Counted from the stretch's first letter, positions 35,242-47,659 are shown. The stretch: DNA of 64,000 nucleotides from Rhizopus arrhizus (GCA_024220505.1 JAKZZE010000012.1:496001-560000), one strand, 5' to 3'. Notes: generated by a model from the sequence alone, not told the origin. Program-made: numbers and translations.

Positions 35242-35595
35242 TCAATTAGCTAAGACTTCACCATCGTGGACATTGTACTTTGATGATGTTTTTGGTTTCT
35301 GTTTGCTTTGAGTAAAATAACAATATAAAGAATAAATTAATATAGCGAGTCCAGATGTAAGAAGTGAAACAATCAATAAAGGGATTAATAACATCAATGT
35401 AAATCCAATAATTGTTAAACTAATTGCTGTCCCTACAATGCTAAGTAAAGTGGTTGTTACAAGAATGGTGACTATACTGAACAATAAAAATAGAGCAATT
35501 GGAACAGCAGATAGTAAAGCAAAGATATAAACGCCCAGCCTAAACTCTTCACTATATAAATAATTAGTACTTGATATTGTAGTAATATTTGTCAT
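35242..35595 (-). CDS. Small hydrophobic membrane protein, promethin/LDAF1-like
   Basis: 117 residues if started at 35595 (MTNITTISST); the frame is open 15 codons further. A short N-terminus with YSEEFRLGVYIFALLS leads into a hydrophobic core of about 75 residues made of long Val/Ile/Leu stretches broken by single glycines and prolines (VPIALFLLFSIVTIL, IGFTLMLLIPLLIVSLL). A polar tail (QSKQKPKTSS) follows. Promethin/LDAF1-type proteins, which help form lipid droplets at seipin sites, have the RLGVYxFALLSxxPxxLFL entry and such a hairpin core (family knowledge). The functional call is inference. Confidence 0.6.
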   Translation of the reverse strand: MTNITTISSTNYLYSEEFRLGVYIFALLSAVPIALFLLFSIVTILVTTTLLSIVGTAISLTIIGFTLMLLIPLLIVSLLTSGLAILIYSLYCYFTQSKQKPKTSSKYNVHDGEVLAN

Positions 35596-37687
35596 TTTAC
35601 AATTGCCAAAGTGTAATGTATGTTGCCTGTAGTGTATCACAAAAATTTAAAAGTTGAATATAAAACACCAATGCATACTCTTTTAAGCATTTTATTTTCT
35701 CATAAAATTGCAACTCGAATTGTGTAACGGATGAAGACTTTTGCATTGTCATGAATAAATTTGTAGAAAATAAAAGAAAAAGAAATGAAAAATATTTTTA
35801 TTTATTTATTTTAATAAAATTACAACAGGAATCGGTCTAGTGATCTCCCATGAAATTCTGGGTTTTGTGTACCATGTAATTACTATGTTTTTTTTTTAAA
35901 AGACTTTTGAAGAAACGACAAATAACGAGGTTTGAGAAACTTTTTAAAGGGTTAAAAAAATACATTGTGTTTTCATATTCATTAAATCATAATATAAGCA
36001 AAGATCAGGACTAACACTAAAAACCCTTGTTCATATACAAACTAGCAGTTGTCAACTGTTTCCTTTCCGCTCACTTGTTTGTTTTTTAATCGAAGAAAGA
36101 GCATGTACAAAGAAAAAAGAAAGACGCATATTTGCACAGCTATGCCTAAAAATCATAAACACAATAATAAATAAGAATGCTTTAGTTTTGCTTATTTTAG
36201 TAGAATTAAAAAGACCAAAGAAATATACGAGTTGTTGACTTATAGAATTAGCTCCAAACAGTACAAGACAAACCAAAACTTTGATTTCTAAATAGGTTTC
36301 TGTAATGCTAAATCTAGAGTTTTTTTATTTCTTTGAAAAACACTGAGGGTTTAGAAATTATTTTTCTTTTACTTCCTCTCTATTACATCACAAGCTTTTC
36401 TATTGTCAACCTTTGCCGTAAATAGCATACACAGCTATTGTTTTGAACCTAACACTAAGATGGCTTCTAAAATTACAATTTATTAGTATCACGGTTAAGC
36501 TTTTCTTTAGTAAAATTATAGATGAGAAGATGAGATTCAGATTTATTAAACCGCATTTGCTTTAAGTTTTATCGGCAGCACATAGAACGCTCTTTTGCCT
36601 TTGCTTCTATTACTCTTCTTTTGTGATGAAGCTGATCTTGGTATATATATTTGATATTTCTTTGCTGATCTAGCACCTGTTCCTTGTAAACTAAGGTAAT
36701 TTATATATATGCACCAAATAAGGTTTCAAAAGAAAGGAGACTCGACAGTTCTCACCACGATATGCGAGCAGCTCACAAAATGAGATGCTTGAGCTTAAGG
36801 CAGAGGCTCTAAAAGTTATTACTCGAGGAGATATTTTGTTTACAATTTCCATTTGAAATCAGTAATAGTACAAATAGACTACCAATTTATATTAACTATG
36901 CCTCAGAGGTGCTGGCAATTTCACAATCGCTTTAAAAACGCATGTAATAAAACCAATAAAAGAATACTCTTGACAAAAGATATGTAATCTTGTATGATTT
37001 TGATACTCTAAAGTTATTAAGCTAGCTTATATATTTCAAGGACTGGCTAATTGCTTGTATTATAAGCTGATAACTGTGGGCAAAATGAGAAAAAAAAAAG
37101 CTATCAAAAAAACATTTATAATTTTTTTATATACTGTGATATTTGGCTATAATGTCTATTCAGTTAAGTCTTTTCTTCTTTATTTATTTTAATCAAGTCA
37201 TTCAAAATGTCTTTTTCTTGCAAATCAATTTCTTTTTGTCAACCAATTCGCTAGCGCCAATACCATACTCCTTATCATTACAACTATGCGTAAAATGAAA
37301 ATTGTTGCTAAGAGTTTTTATGCTCTTATATTCAACGATGTTGATTGTTCGCTTTTTAGGTTGCCAGTATTGTTTTTTATTGTTAGTAAATTATCTAAAA
37401 GAATTAATTCAATTTGTATAGATCAGCTTGAATCTCAATTTCTTTGATAAACCTTTTAATAGTTTTTTTTTTTAAAAAATATATATCCTTTTGAGAAAGG
37501 TAGCATTGTAATAAAAGTGAAAAAAGAATACAAAAATTGCTGTTATTTTTGTAGAAGAATGTGTTTGCTTTTCATTTAACACATTAGTGTAACTGTTTGC
37601 GGAATTTAATTCAGCCGCGTTTGGACTGCTAAATTTAATGACAAGGACTTGATCTTTAGTTTTTGTTTTTTTCTTTTATATACTACT
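35596..37687. other. 2.1-kb intergenic stretch, no gene seen
   Basis: AT-rich. A 74-codon minus-strand frame (36052-36276) is hydrophobic and featureless. The last 150 bases are the likely promoter of the cyclophilin gene. No RNA gene was recognised. Confidence 0.45.
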
Positions 37688-38502
37688 ATGGCTGCTAAAA
37701 ATCTTCCCAAAGTTTTCTTTGACGTTGCTGTTAATGGTAAACCTTCTGGTCGCTTAACTTTCAAGGTAAAGCACACTACCGTATGAGGAATAGAATGCTT
37801 ACATAAATTTTAGCTTTTCTCTGATACTGTTCCCAAGACTGCTGAAAACTTCCGTGCCCTTTGTACTGGTGAAAAAGGTACTGGTGTCTCAGGAAAGCCT
37901 TTACATTATAAGGGCAGCCACTTGTAAGAAGAAAAAAAAAAAGCAATAATTCCTTATTTGTCATACTAAAATGCTGGTTTATATAGCCACCGTATCATTC
38001 CCGGATTTATGGCTCAAGGTGGTGGTAAGTCTTAAAAAAAAAAGTTATAATAAAAATATTAAAACGGGGGTTTTTTTTCTAGACTTCACTATGGGAAATG
38101 GCCGTGGTGGTGAATCTATTTATGGTCATAAATTTAATGAGTAAGAGAGATAGAAAAAAAGAGAAAGAAAGAGGAAAATATTGGTTTTAACTTTGTTTGA
38201 AGTGAAAACTTTACTCTGAAGCACACCGGTAAAGGTGTTTTATCTATGGCCAATGCTGGTCCTGTAAGTTTGTAACAGAAACAAAGGAAGGGAATAGCTC
38301 ACATTTTGGAACATAGAACACCAATGGTTCTCAATTTTTTATCACTTTTGATAAGACACCTTGGTTAGATGGTAACCACACTGTTTTTGGTCAGCTCGTT
38401 GAAGGAAACCAAATATTAGAAATTTTGGAACAACATGGTACCCAAAGTGGTATGCCAACTGCAAAAATTGAAATTGTTGATTGTGGTGAAATCAAAAATT
38501 AG
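37688..38502 (+). CDS. Cyclophilin A-type peptidyl-prolyl cis-trans isomerase
   Basis: Cytosolic proline isomerase and cyclosporin target. Six exons (37688-37765, 37814-37923, 37987-38024, 38083-38140, 38203-38263, 38317-38502) give 176 residues. Motifs: [41 protein letters not shown] with the catalytic Arg, [20 protein letters not shown], and [13 protein letters not shown] with the Trp needed for cyclosporin binding. The protein is a single domain with no targeting sequence. The intron before exon 5 ends in GAAG; protein conservation (HKFNDENFTLKH) fixes this unusual acceptor. It is convergent with SLA1, 162 bp away. Confidence 0.96.
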
Positions 38503-38664
38503 AAAAATAAAATAAGAGTGTTTGTATGAATGGTAATGTAGTAATCACTCTATTTTTATTTATTTCTCTATTGGCGCTGTTGTTGTGCGTTCATATAGAT
38601 TGGGTTATTATATTGTGATTGTGATTGTAAATAGCCAGGTTGAAAAGAAGCAGCTAAGAAATGA

Positions 38665-41517
38665 TCAGATAAAGTACACTCTATTTACAGTATTTCGTTT
38701 ATTACTTGGTTTTAATATACTTGGTGCAGAAGTATCAATTGTCTTGAATATAGCATATTTGTCAGTAGGATCTATTACATTTACTGAATGATTAGTTTGT
38801 GAATTACTAAAATTTTGTTGAAAAAGATGATTGTGAGGTATCGGCGTGCTGTTACCATTAGTAGTTCTATGACCAAATGGGTTATCTGGTGCTATTATTT
38901 CAGTTTTACATTTAGTATTACTTTAATAAACATCGTGTATGCTTTATATACTTTACTTGCCGCTGCCCAATTTCTATCTGATACAGTCGTTTGAGACTGT
39001 ATAGGATTTGAATTGGGAGAAGATTGAGGGACAAGAGGTGGGGGCAAGACTGGTTGTACAGTATGCAGTGTGGAACTGCTTGTAAGACGCTGTTGTGAAG
39101 GTGGGGATGTAAAATGTGCTGTTGGCTGATGGTGCTGAAAAGAAACTGAACTACTACTAAAGCTATGGCCATCTATCACCGAAGGGGCAGGTCGATAATG
39201 GCTTGCTTGTTGTTTTTGCTGAAACGTTTGGAAACTGTTTTGAAAAGAATTTGTTTGGTTGGATACAGATGGATTGCTAGATGAAGCAACAGAAGGGTTT
39301 CTTTCCCATTTTGCCAGTAGTTGGGGGTCTACTGTATTTTGTTGGGATGTTTGAGGAGAGGGCCTCGGTCGAGAAGGCAGCTGTGGTTGTGTATTATTTG
39401 CAATCGGATTCGAGAAAGATGGGTTAAAGGGAGGCGGTTGATTAGGATGATTAATTCTAGCTGTCCAAGCGTCATCATTAAAACCAACTTGCTCGTTCAT
39501 TTGTGCTGAATTAGATTGTACATATGAAGGTAATGGATGAGATGAAGTGTATTGTGTAGAAGGCTGAAGCATCCCCCTATGTGGTTCTTGTTGTGTACTT
39601 GTGGATGCTACAGGATAAGCATTGCCTGAGTCTGAGTGAGATAATGTAGGTTTCCCGGTGCCTAAAAGGACAGTTTGATATATAGAATGAATTTATAAAA
39701 AATGATATATCTAACTTACCTCTTCTTTGTAAACCTTGTGTAGATACTTGTCCTATTTTACTTTGCTGATTTTCTTGTTCTTGTAATTCTCTAGCTAACC
39801 TCTCATCTTGTTCGATTTGCCATTGAGTGTTCTGTTGACTATATCCCGCATCCTCTTCATCGCTAACTTCAATAAAAGCATGGTCATTTATATAACTAAC
39901 AGACCCAAAAGTAACGCTTTTCTTCATCTTCAACTTTGGTGCTTTGTTTTCGTCATCTGATGGCGGCTCAATTTTCCTTGTTTCAATGAATCTTTGCAGT
40001 CGTCGAATGTGCTTCTCTGTCATTCCAAGTGATTTCATTTTTCCATATGTAAGTCGGTCTATATCTTGTTCACCTAAACCTCCCTTTTCAAATGATTTTG
40101 CGTATCTAACAGAGGCATCATTTGGTATGTTAATCCTTTTGAAATAGTCAAGCCAAGGAAATTTTTTGGTAAGGTGGGCAAGTGGTAAATTTTCTATTAG
40201 TTTTTGGCCGGTTTCTTGTTCAATGTATTTTAAATCATCCATACACATCTTTTCCATGGGAACTTCGATTTTAACCCCATTGGTTTTGAAAAGTCTGATC
40301 TTGTCCTGGCTACATCCAATGAATTGAGCTTCTACTTTGAAGGTACCCGTACTATCCGTCCACCATCTGGTCTTTACAGGGTCTGGCCCTATAAAAAGCA
40401 TAGATTAGAAAAAGAATTAAAAAATCTTCTTATATGATGTACTGTTGGAATCAATAGCCGTGGCAGACTGATTTTGTACTAGAATTGCAGATTAATTTCC
40501 CAATAACTTTGTTTAGCGTTTAATGCAAATGAATACCTATTGATGAATCCACTGGAAGTGGGACAGGTATATCACTTTTTTCTATAAAGTAATTATAAGT
40601 TTAATATTTAATCGAGAAAGCTTATGCCTTTAATGTTCTCTCGTACTTGGTAAATGACTTGCTGATTGAATTTGTAACGATTGTGTGACCAGTGGAGCTT
40701 GCTTCTTGGCCTCAATCTCTTTTTGTTTTGTTTGCGCTATTTTTCTTTTTTCAATCTCTGCTTGTCTCAGCTTTTCTTCTTCATCTTTACGGTGAAAAAT
40801 ATGCTTTAAATCTTTTTCTTCTCTTTTAGTTTTTTTATCTGCCGCTTTTCCTTCCTCAAGTTCAATTCCATGCTCATCACAGAACTTGACATAAGTTGCA
40901 GGAATAATTCCCGATACGCCATCCGTATGTTCTATTGTCCACCAATCTGCATTATTAGTATAATCTGTGACGAGCACATGCTCATGCTCCTTTAGATATG
41001 TTTCCTCTTTATCTTGAGGATTAAATTGGTAGAGGGCAATAGCCCATTTTGGCTGATGAGTTGCGTTATTACTGTTTACTGATTGAGTTGATTCCTCTAC
41101 ATAGTTGCTGGGTATCAGACCCATATCACCGCTACTTAATTCTGCAATGTACCAATCCTGATCATCTTTTTCATATACTTTCATTAGATCGTTTTCTTTA
41201 AAGGAGAGTTCTTCTACTGAATGTGCCTGATAATCATAAAGCGCTTTTACTGAACCAATTGGCTTAGACTTTAAGTATATATAAAAAAGTAAGAATATAT
41301 AATTTCTTGAAAACTTAATGATGCCTACTTTCTCTATGTAGTTTGATGGAACTAAACCTACTGTCCCACCACCATCATTTGACTTTAATTGTGCTTTATA
41401 CCAATCGGAATTATCTTTATTGAGAATATAAAGAACATCATTTGCTTTAAAACTAAGTTCTTCATTATCTTGTGAATGATAGTCATAAAGAGCGACACAC
41501 AAATCAATATATTTCAT
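38665..41517 (-). CDS. SLA1: Sla1-like actin cytoskeleton/endocytosis adaptor
   Basis: Endocytic coat adaptor linking cargo to actin assembly. Six exons (41329-41517, 40647-41268, 40537-40581, 39720-40388, 38957-39661, 38665-38891) sum to 818 residues. Order: three SH3 domains, each with ALYDY or ALYQF and a closing P-x-x-Y (VPSNYIE, IPSNYVEE, IPATYVKF); a charged coiled region; SHD1 (TRWWTDSTGTFKVEAQFIG, NGVKIEVP), which in yeast binds NPFxD cargo; a SAM-like SHD2 (PWLDYFKRINIP, GLGEQDIDRL); then a Pro/Ser/Gln-rich tail containing NPFG. The 60-nt intron 41269-41328 is in frame and stop-free. Removal rejoins YIEK to SKPIGSVKALYDY. Confidence 0.93.
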
Positions 41518-41789
41518 AAGTAAGCCTATCCAAATAAAATGAGAAGAAGAAAAAGAAAAAAAAGAATGAAAAAGAAAACAAACGGGAGCATTTTAAATGT
41601 TTGCGTAAAACTGAGCATGAACGAATTTAGCTTTATTCGGGATTTCAATCTGGGAGCAATTTATTACCATTATCCAATAGAAATTTTTGCAGTAAAGTTT
41701 TCTTAAGCAAACATTTTTTTATTAAGTGGTCAATAAAATGAGCACGGAAAATATTTTTGGCTTTTTTAAAATTTTAAATTGTTTTTTGT
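41518..41789. other. Spacer between SLA1 promoter and LINE remnant
   Basis: Contains the SLA1 start region and the 3' end of the LINE fragment; no other gene. Confidence 0.4.
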
Positions 41790-42757
41790 GGGGTTTTGTG
41801 TTTTATGTTTGCTTTTGTTGTAAGTAATGTGAGAAACACGAACACCATGGCAATAATCCCTGAGGCGAAGGTTACGGCAGTTGTACGTGAGGAAGAGGCA
41901 AAGGAGAGACTCTGTTGGAAAGCAAAGATTCTTGAAGAGAAATAAACAGCAACTGTTTAGCTGACGCAATGACTCTATTGGCCAGAAAAGGACGACCATC
42001 AAAAACGAAGGACCAGTGATTACGCCATAAAGCCAATAAGAGAGTTTCGAAGAAAATAGAGGGTATGGTAGACGTATTGGAATGACAGTTGGGGAATTCA
42101 AGAAGAAAAATTGCACAGCGCAAGGAATACGTCGAGAAAGGCAATTCAAACTGTGAGTCCCAAAGAGAAGACCAAACAGCAAGCTTTTGAGAACATTCAA
42201 AGAGAAAGTGTAAAGGTGTTTCTTCATATCCAGAGCAAATGGGGCAGATTTTGGAAGGCATATACAAGTTGGATCGACAAGGCAACTTGTTGTGGAGCGT
42301 ACGATACCAAGTATTCCGACTCTGAGGATGAAGAGAAGAACGCCACAATTCCGTCCATTTGGTAGAAGGAAGAAATGGGTAAAGAGATGACGAGGAGACA
42401 GTTGGACTGCATAACTGTCGATAAATTTTGGATGTCAGAATGGAGCTACCATCAGTAATTCCATATAGTAAAAACCGTTGATCAGAATCAGGTAATCGAA
42501 GAGTCTCTGGAAGGGAGGAGGGAAGATCTTCAACAGCCTCGGAATCAATCGGTTCAGGAGAATACAAGTTAGAGTAGAATCCAACAGCCGCATCTAAAAG
42601 TTCATCAGAGGTGGAGCATATCGCTGAGGTGACTGGATGAACCAATCATTTCATGGTTTGACGTGTCTGGCGCTGAGCAACTGTGCGTTTCAAATATCCA
42701 GCAGAGATTTCACCTTGTTCCCTCCAACGGATACCCGCTCGCAAGGCTAGCACATGC
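41790..42757 (-). mobile_element. LINE (non-LTR retrotransposon) remnant with the reverse transcriptase deleted
   Basis: Minus-strand translation begins LRAGIRWREQGEISAGYL and KRTVAQRQTRQTMK, a stop, then FYSNLYSPEPID, the linker normally found just before the RT domain of LINE ORF2. It continues directly into a C-terminal region with SLHPQSRNTWYRTLHNKLP and a zinc-knuckle CPICSGYEETPLHFLFEC, which belongs after RT. No FADD box or any RT motif lies between, so roughly the whole RT was removed by an internal deletion joined near ETLRLPDSD. Endonuclease and 5' parts are also missing. The 3' end trails into an A-rich tract. A dead copy, related in type to mucoralean L1-like elements (inference). 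Confidence 0.75.
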
Positions 42758-42771
42758 CACACACTAGTTTA

Positions 42772-42773
42772 CC

Positions 42774-42813
<40 letters not shown>
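42772..42813. repeat. C10/T31 homopolymer junction
   Basis: About ten C residues run directly into about 31 T residues, between the LINE fragment and the next broken gene. It marks the boundary of two inserted or rearranged pieces; such runs are also prone to length error. Confidence 0.7.
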
Positions 42814-42814
<1 letters not shown>

Positions 42815-42829
42815 AAAAAACAAGCCTTT

Positions 42830-43922
42830 ATGTCACATGGATCCTTTCTGAAAATGACATATCCTGGTTACGAAGAACTTAAAAACTATTTACATGATAA
42901 CAATAAGCCGTCATTTATTAAATTCGTAAACAACAATATTGATATGCTTCCCATGTGGTCCATAGAAGATAATGCAAATACAGGCCCTGCTTTATTTGGT
43001 ATCTGGTATGAAAGATATAAACAAACTTATGGTGAATGTAATCAAATCTCAAAGAAGTTAAAAAAGCCACAATACAATTATCTCATTTGGAATTCAATCA
43101 TTGATAAAAGCAGAAGAAGAAAACGACTCAAATCAAATTATCATGAAGGCGCATTAGACTTGTTAATAGAAGCACAACGCTCCGCCACTGAAGAAGGAAG
43201 ACATTTACTCAATCCTGGTACTGTGGCCTCTCATTCTACTGATTCTGGCAAAATTGCAGCCGATGAAAATGCCTAAGTGATTGATGAAGCTGATAAAGGC
43301 GATTCTTCCTCTGAAGCAACTCAAATATCAACTGAAAATCATGAAATTGACGTTTCACTTGATTTATTGTATCCATTTGGTACAAAGAAGATATTAGGCA
43401 AGCTTACTAGCGATGATGTGCAAAAAATTAAGTCTTTTGAAATTAAAGAGAGTAGCATAGTGGCCCGTATGAAAAAGCATGTGATAACTCTTTTATTAAA
43501 GAACTCATTAACCCCAACAGAAACAGAAACAATGAAACTATTATTATCAAGCGTCATAAACTTTGTGGATAACTTAATTTACGTAGAGATAAGACATATG
43601 TTCTTGACACGACAGTTAAATGACCTTGAACGAAATACAATCTTTGATAATATTACCTTTGTTTTGGACTTACCCACACTCCAGTTGCTTGATAAAACAG
43701 TTGATAAATATCATGATTTGAATACATTGCTCATTAGAATCACAACAACAATGAGTGGACTGCTAATTGATAATAAGCGTAAATCAGATAGTTACAAGAT
43801 GCTCAAGGTTTTGGATATAGTGTAGATTCACTTTTACCAGATGGAACACTTATTGCTTCTTTGAATAATATAAAAGACTGTTTTTATACAAAAAAGGTTC
43901 ATAGAAAAAGACATACTAAGTA
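42830..43922 (+). pseudogene. Dispersed gene of unknown function with one stop and one frameshift
   Basis: From ATG 42830 (MSHGSFLKMTYPG) a frame runs to a TAA at 43274-43276, then reads straight on in the same frame to 43825 (VIDEADKGDSSSEA, LTPTETETMKLLLSSVINF, RQLNDLERNTIFDNI). A single-base shift opens a third piece (SLLPDGTLIASLNN, YTKKVHRKRHTK) ending at 43922. Read as a whole it is a helical, acidic to neutral protein of about 360 residues with no domain I can name. Two lesions in an otherwise intact frame suggest a recent loss. I infer it is one of the multicopy genes that travel with mobile DNA here. Confidence 0.6.
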
Positions 43923-44744
43923 AAAAGATACTAAACGAATACATAAGAATTACAAAATTGATTCAAGCATTATTTAGAATTTTTTCTTCTACATTGAATG
44001 AAGCAAAACTTTTTAAATAAATAAAGTTACTATTTTTTAAGTATAATGTTGATTATCACATCCTCATGCTAATAATTAACTATCTAATAATTTTTAAATC
44101 AAACTTATTTTATTAATTCTATTGAGGGACTGATTGGTAATTCCCTAGTTCGCGCAGAACATATCAACTATGTCAGTACAAATGAACTGAAATCTCCTTT
44201 AAGGTCAAGGATAAACCATAGAAAAATATTTAAAAAACGAAATCATGATTTCTGTTAGAGAAATGAATTCAAGCTGCTATTGTTATTATTAAATCTAACT
44301 TGCTTCGGTTTACTCTCTCTCCTTTTTTTTATTTTGCAAATAAAAGAGAAAAAGAAAGGAGGACGGAAATTCTAAAAAACATATTGACTACTGAAAAGTT
44401 GGGATATTTAAACTTCTTGAACTGCTGTATGACGGATCTTTATTTTTTTCTCCTTGGCAAAACGCTCCTCTTTAAAGTCTTCCATTTACCCGAATTAAGT
44501 GGATGAAAAAAAAAAAAAAAGAGAGCGACAAAATATTTGTATTGTAATTTGATGCTGCTTTTTATTGTAACTGTGATTTATCAGTTTTTATGACCCACAA
44601 TAGGTGACAACTGCATAAAACCATAATATATTACATAAAAATAGGGATACAATGTTTTATTTTGAAAACTTATGCGATATAATAATATACAAAAGAAATG
44701 ATTTGATATACAGTAGAAAGAGATAATTTTTAATAGGATATCCT
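43923..44744. other. Intergenic, no gene seen
   Basis: AT-rich spacer; a 68-codon plus frame at 44300-44506 is featureless. Confidence 0.45.
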
Positions 44745-45686
44745 TTATACACGTCTCCAACCAGCACGGTAAGGATAACGTTCATTCCATCCTCTATAAA
44801 CAGAGGAATCACGACGGATCATACACCATTGAATCAAACTACCAACAATGGTAAGGCCTAAACAACCGGCCAACATACCTCTCAAGGTAGGTGTTGCATC
44901 TACTAGAATATCCAAGTTCTTTGCGTGTATGAACTGATTTACGAGTTCCAAGAAACCTGATTTGACATAAACATCAACACCGCACATGATGGCAAATGAA
45001 CCGATAAATGCAGAACCCACTATAAACACAGGTCGTTCAAGGAATGCCATCAAGAGAACACCTGCGATCACAAAACAAATAATCAAAACAGCACGGCCCC
45101 AGTTGGATTGAATAAGGCCGTTCGTGCTCCAGGATAATAACCAAAGGGCAGCCAAGTAACCAAGTAAGGCACCCAAGAGATAAACAGCCAAGAAAAAGCA
45201 GCAGCATAATAAACCACCGCATAAAATACCGGCAACGATACTAACAACTAATAAAATTGTATCTGTGTTGGACCCATAGTCTGCTTTAGCGTTTGATAAG
45301 ACAATGTATGCTATATTTGCACCGACATAGAATCCAATAATAAACATAGTAAAGTTCTGGAATACACCTATTATGATGTCAGTTATTCTGTTTAATAAGC
45401 AAGTTTATATATTGTTTACCTCCAAGGAAGCATAGATAACCACCAGTTACAAATACAATTACACTAAAGACAATACCATGTACTGTGACAGTGTGACCAG
45501 CGACTACATGCAAGTTGTTAATAAATTACGAGCTTGTATATTTCATCGTTCTTTACATGTTAATGTGGCTGAATTTCCATCACCACTTATGATGGGAGCA
45601 GCCGTGACAAAGTCACCTAAATAGGTACCAAGGATCGATAATAATAAAAATAAATATAGTGTTTTGTTTCGTTTGGAAAGAAACAT
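44745..45686 (-). CDS. DUF4203-type multispanning membrane protein
   Basis: Exons 45557-45686, 45420-45503 and 44745-45367 give 278 residues. An N-terminal signal peptide (MFLSKRNKTLYLFLLL, cleavage likely after VTAA) is followed by about seven membrane spans with the Gly-rich, small-residue pattern of the DUF4203/TM7SF3-TMEM198 group (GIVFSVIVFVTGGYLCFLGG, FIIGFYVGANIAY, GILCGGLLCCCFFLAVYLLG, FIVGSAFIGSFAIMCGVDVY). It ends in a basic/aromatic tail (RGWNERYPYRAGWRRV). The molecular function of this group in fungi is not known to me. Splice phases 1 and 1 are consistent. Confidence 0.85.
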
Positions 45687-47000
45687 TTTTTTAAGGGAAA
45701 AATTTAATAAAAATATAAGAAGAAAAAAAAAAAAATGAAAAAAAATAAAAAAGTTTGATATTTTTATATAATATTTTTGGAATCTAAATTTTGACGTTAC
45801 GCCAAGACCAGTTTATAAATAAATTGGTACTCAATTCAGGTCATCACCTTGTTATCAGCCACACATTTACTTGGACCAGCCAAATGCTAAGTAGACCAAG
45901 AAAGAATAATTTACGGCATTATACTATTCTCGTTCTCTCTCACGCATGCTTCCAGTCTGTTGAATTCACAATTAAAATTATTTGCGTATAATTCATGTAA
46001 ATAAGAAAACTTTTAATGAACTTGTTGGATAAACTAGTATTCATGTGCGCTTTTATTCTAAAAAGACAGCACTGTGTGGATCAGTTTGTGCAAAGTTCAA
46101 ACTTTTCACTCAGATAGTGTCACCTTTTGATGGCTATATTAGTTCCATTTAATCAGTTGAATGCTTATTCTCCTTTATTTTATTAAACACATTTTTTCAT
46201 TTATTTTAATATACAAATGTGTACAAATTATTTAAATAGTTATCTTCTATAGGCTTGTTCCTTTTGCATGACTTTTGATGATACAATTGAATATTGTTTA
46301 AAGTACCTGATCCAATTGCGTTAATTCATTACGGCAGCAAACCATCTTGTACAGCTTTATACTCCGAATAGCCGTCGTTTCAATTTCAGCCACAGAGGCG
46401 CCAAATGTTTGTGTAATCTAAGCAACGACGCATTTGATGCTTCTTGTTTTACACTTAGTAAAGGAGAACTTGTGTCTAATTTACCTACTATAAAGTATTA
46501 TAATAGATTTTTTATTGTTTCCAAATGCAAAATCTAATACCAAGCTATCTGAATATACGTGTCTAGTCCTAGTGAAAATTTTCTGCTTTGTACTACAGTG
46601 CTATTGTTTTAGAAATTCCTTGTTCTCCATTATTTAAAAAACTATAGGCATCCGCCAAGAAAAGAACTATTTTTAAGAAAGAAAAACGGTATTGAGAAAG
46701 TTATGGCTGCAAAAGATTCTTTATATTAAAGATCTGTTTGATTCTGACCAAGTGATGAATTGTGCTTAACAAAGCATATCTCAAAGTGTGATATGCTTTC
46801 TAGCTTTTTTTTTTTTTCTCTTTTACCTTTTATTTTGTTTATTTATTTATTTTTTTTGAATTTTTAGCAAAGATATTATTTTTGCTTTATTTGAGTCAAG
46901 TTATAAGAAAACATTAATTTTTGTAGCAAAAAAAAAAAAAAAAAAAAAGAAAAAAAGGAAGACCAACTACATATAAACAGTAAATATCAATTAAAAAAAA
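45687..47000. other. 1.3-kb intergenic stretch with a possible gene remnant
   Basis: Mostly AT-rich with A/T homopolymers (46807-46820, 46927-46948). The only protein-like piece is the minus-strand stretch at 46298-46417, listed separately. Confidence 0.45.
46298..46417 (-). pseudogene. Possible last exon of a decayed multicopy gene
   Basis: After a plausible TTAG acceptor the minus strand reads ITQTFGASVAEIETTAIRS then IKLYKMVCCRNELTQLDQ to a stop. The helical pattern with Glu/Thr and Cys-Cys looks like a genuine C-terminal exon, but no upstream exons were identified. Low confidence. Confidence 0.3.
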
Positions 47001-47659
47001 TTAAAAGAGCTGTTGGGCAACTACAGCAGCCAAACCAACAGCAACAATAGCTTGACTAACACCATTTTGGCTTGAAGCAGAGGAGGCGTGAGAAGTGCCG
47101 GCACTTTGAGAAGTTTGGCTATTGGTAGAACCAGAGGAAGTAGCAGGAGTAGATGCAGATCCTGCATTATTACTGCTACCAGAGCTGGAAGAGGAATTAG
47201 ACTCTGAAGAAGAACTAGTAGAGTTTTGAGAAGGAAAGGAGGTACCAGTTCCACCTTCGATTGTGAAAGCACCAGTAAAGGCAATATCAGGGGAACGACC
47301 TAATTCAAAGGCATCTACGATAAAAAGTTTTATGAATAAAAATTTATCAATTTGACAATTTATAACTTACAGTCATCACCAGAAGGAAGATCCTTGGGAA
47401 TCTTCCAAACATACTTCAAATCATCAGCATTCACTTCTGTAGCAATTGTCATGACAGGTTGAAGAGAAGTAGATGAACCTTTGGCCAAAACAATTTGAGG
47501 AATAGTCTTGACTGCAGGGTTGACCCAAGAAATGATGGCTTCAGATCCAGCCTTATAATGAGTATTAGCCAAAGGAGATGTAATTGAAACGGGAGGCTTT
47601 TGTGCTAAAACAAGGGAGGCAAGATAAGCCGCAGAAATGTAAAGAGTAACAAACTTCAT
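47001..47659 (-). CDS. GPI-anchored Ser/Thr-rich cell-wall protein, Kre9/Knh1-like N-domain
   Basis: Exons 47371-47659 and 47001-47314 give 200 residues. A signal peptide (MKFVTLYISAAYLASLVLAQ) is followed by the Ig-like Kre9/Knh1 N-terminal domain (SITSPLANTHYKAGSEAIIS, IVLAKGSSTSLQPV, YVWKIPKDLPSGDDYAFELG, AFTGAFTIEG). A Ser/Thr/Asn-rich stalk of about 70 residues suits O-mannosylation. A hydrophobic C-terminus (AIVAVGLAAVVAQQLF) after small residues fits a GPI-anchor signal. The family is linked to beta-glucan or general wall organisation; the exact role is unknown. Confidence 0.9.

Noticed and set aside
36052..36276. 74-codon minus-strand hydrophobic frame
   Set aside because: No signal, domain or conserved motif, and composition equals translated AT-rich spacer.
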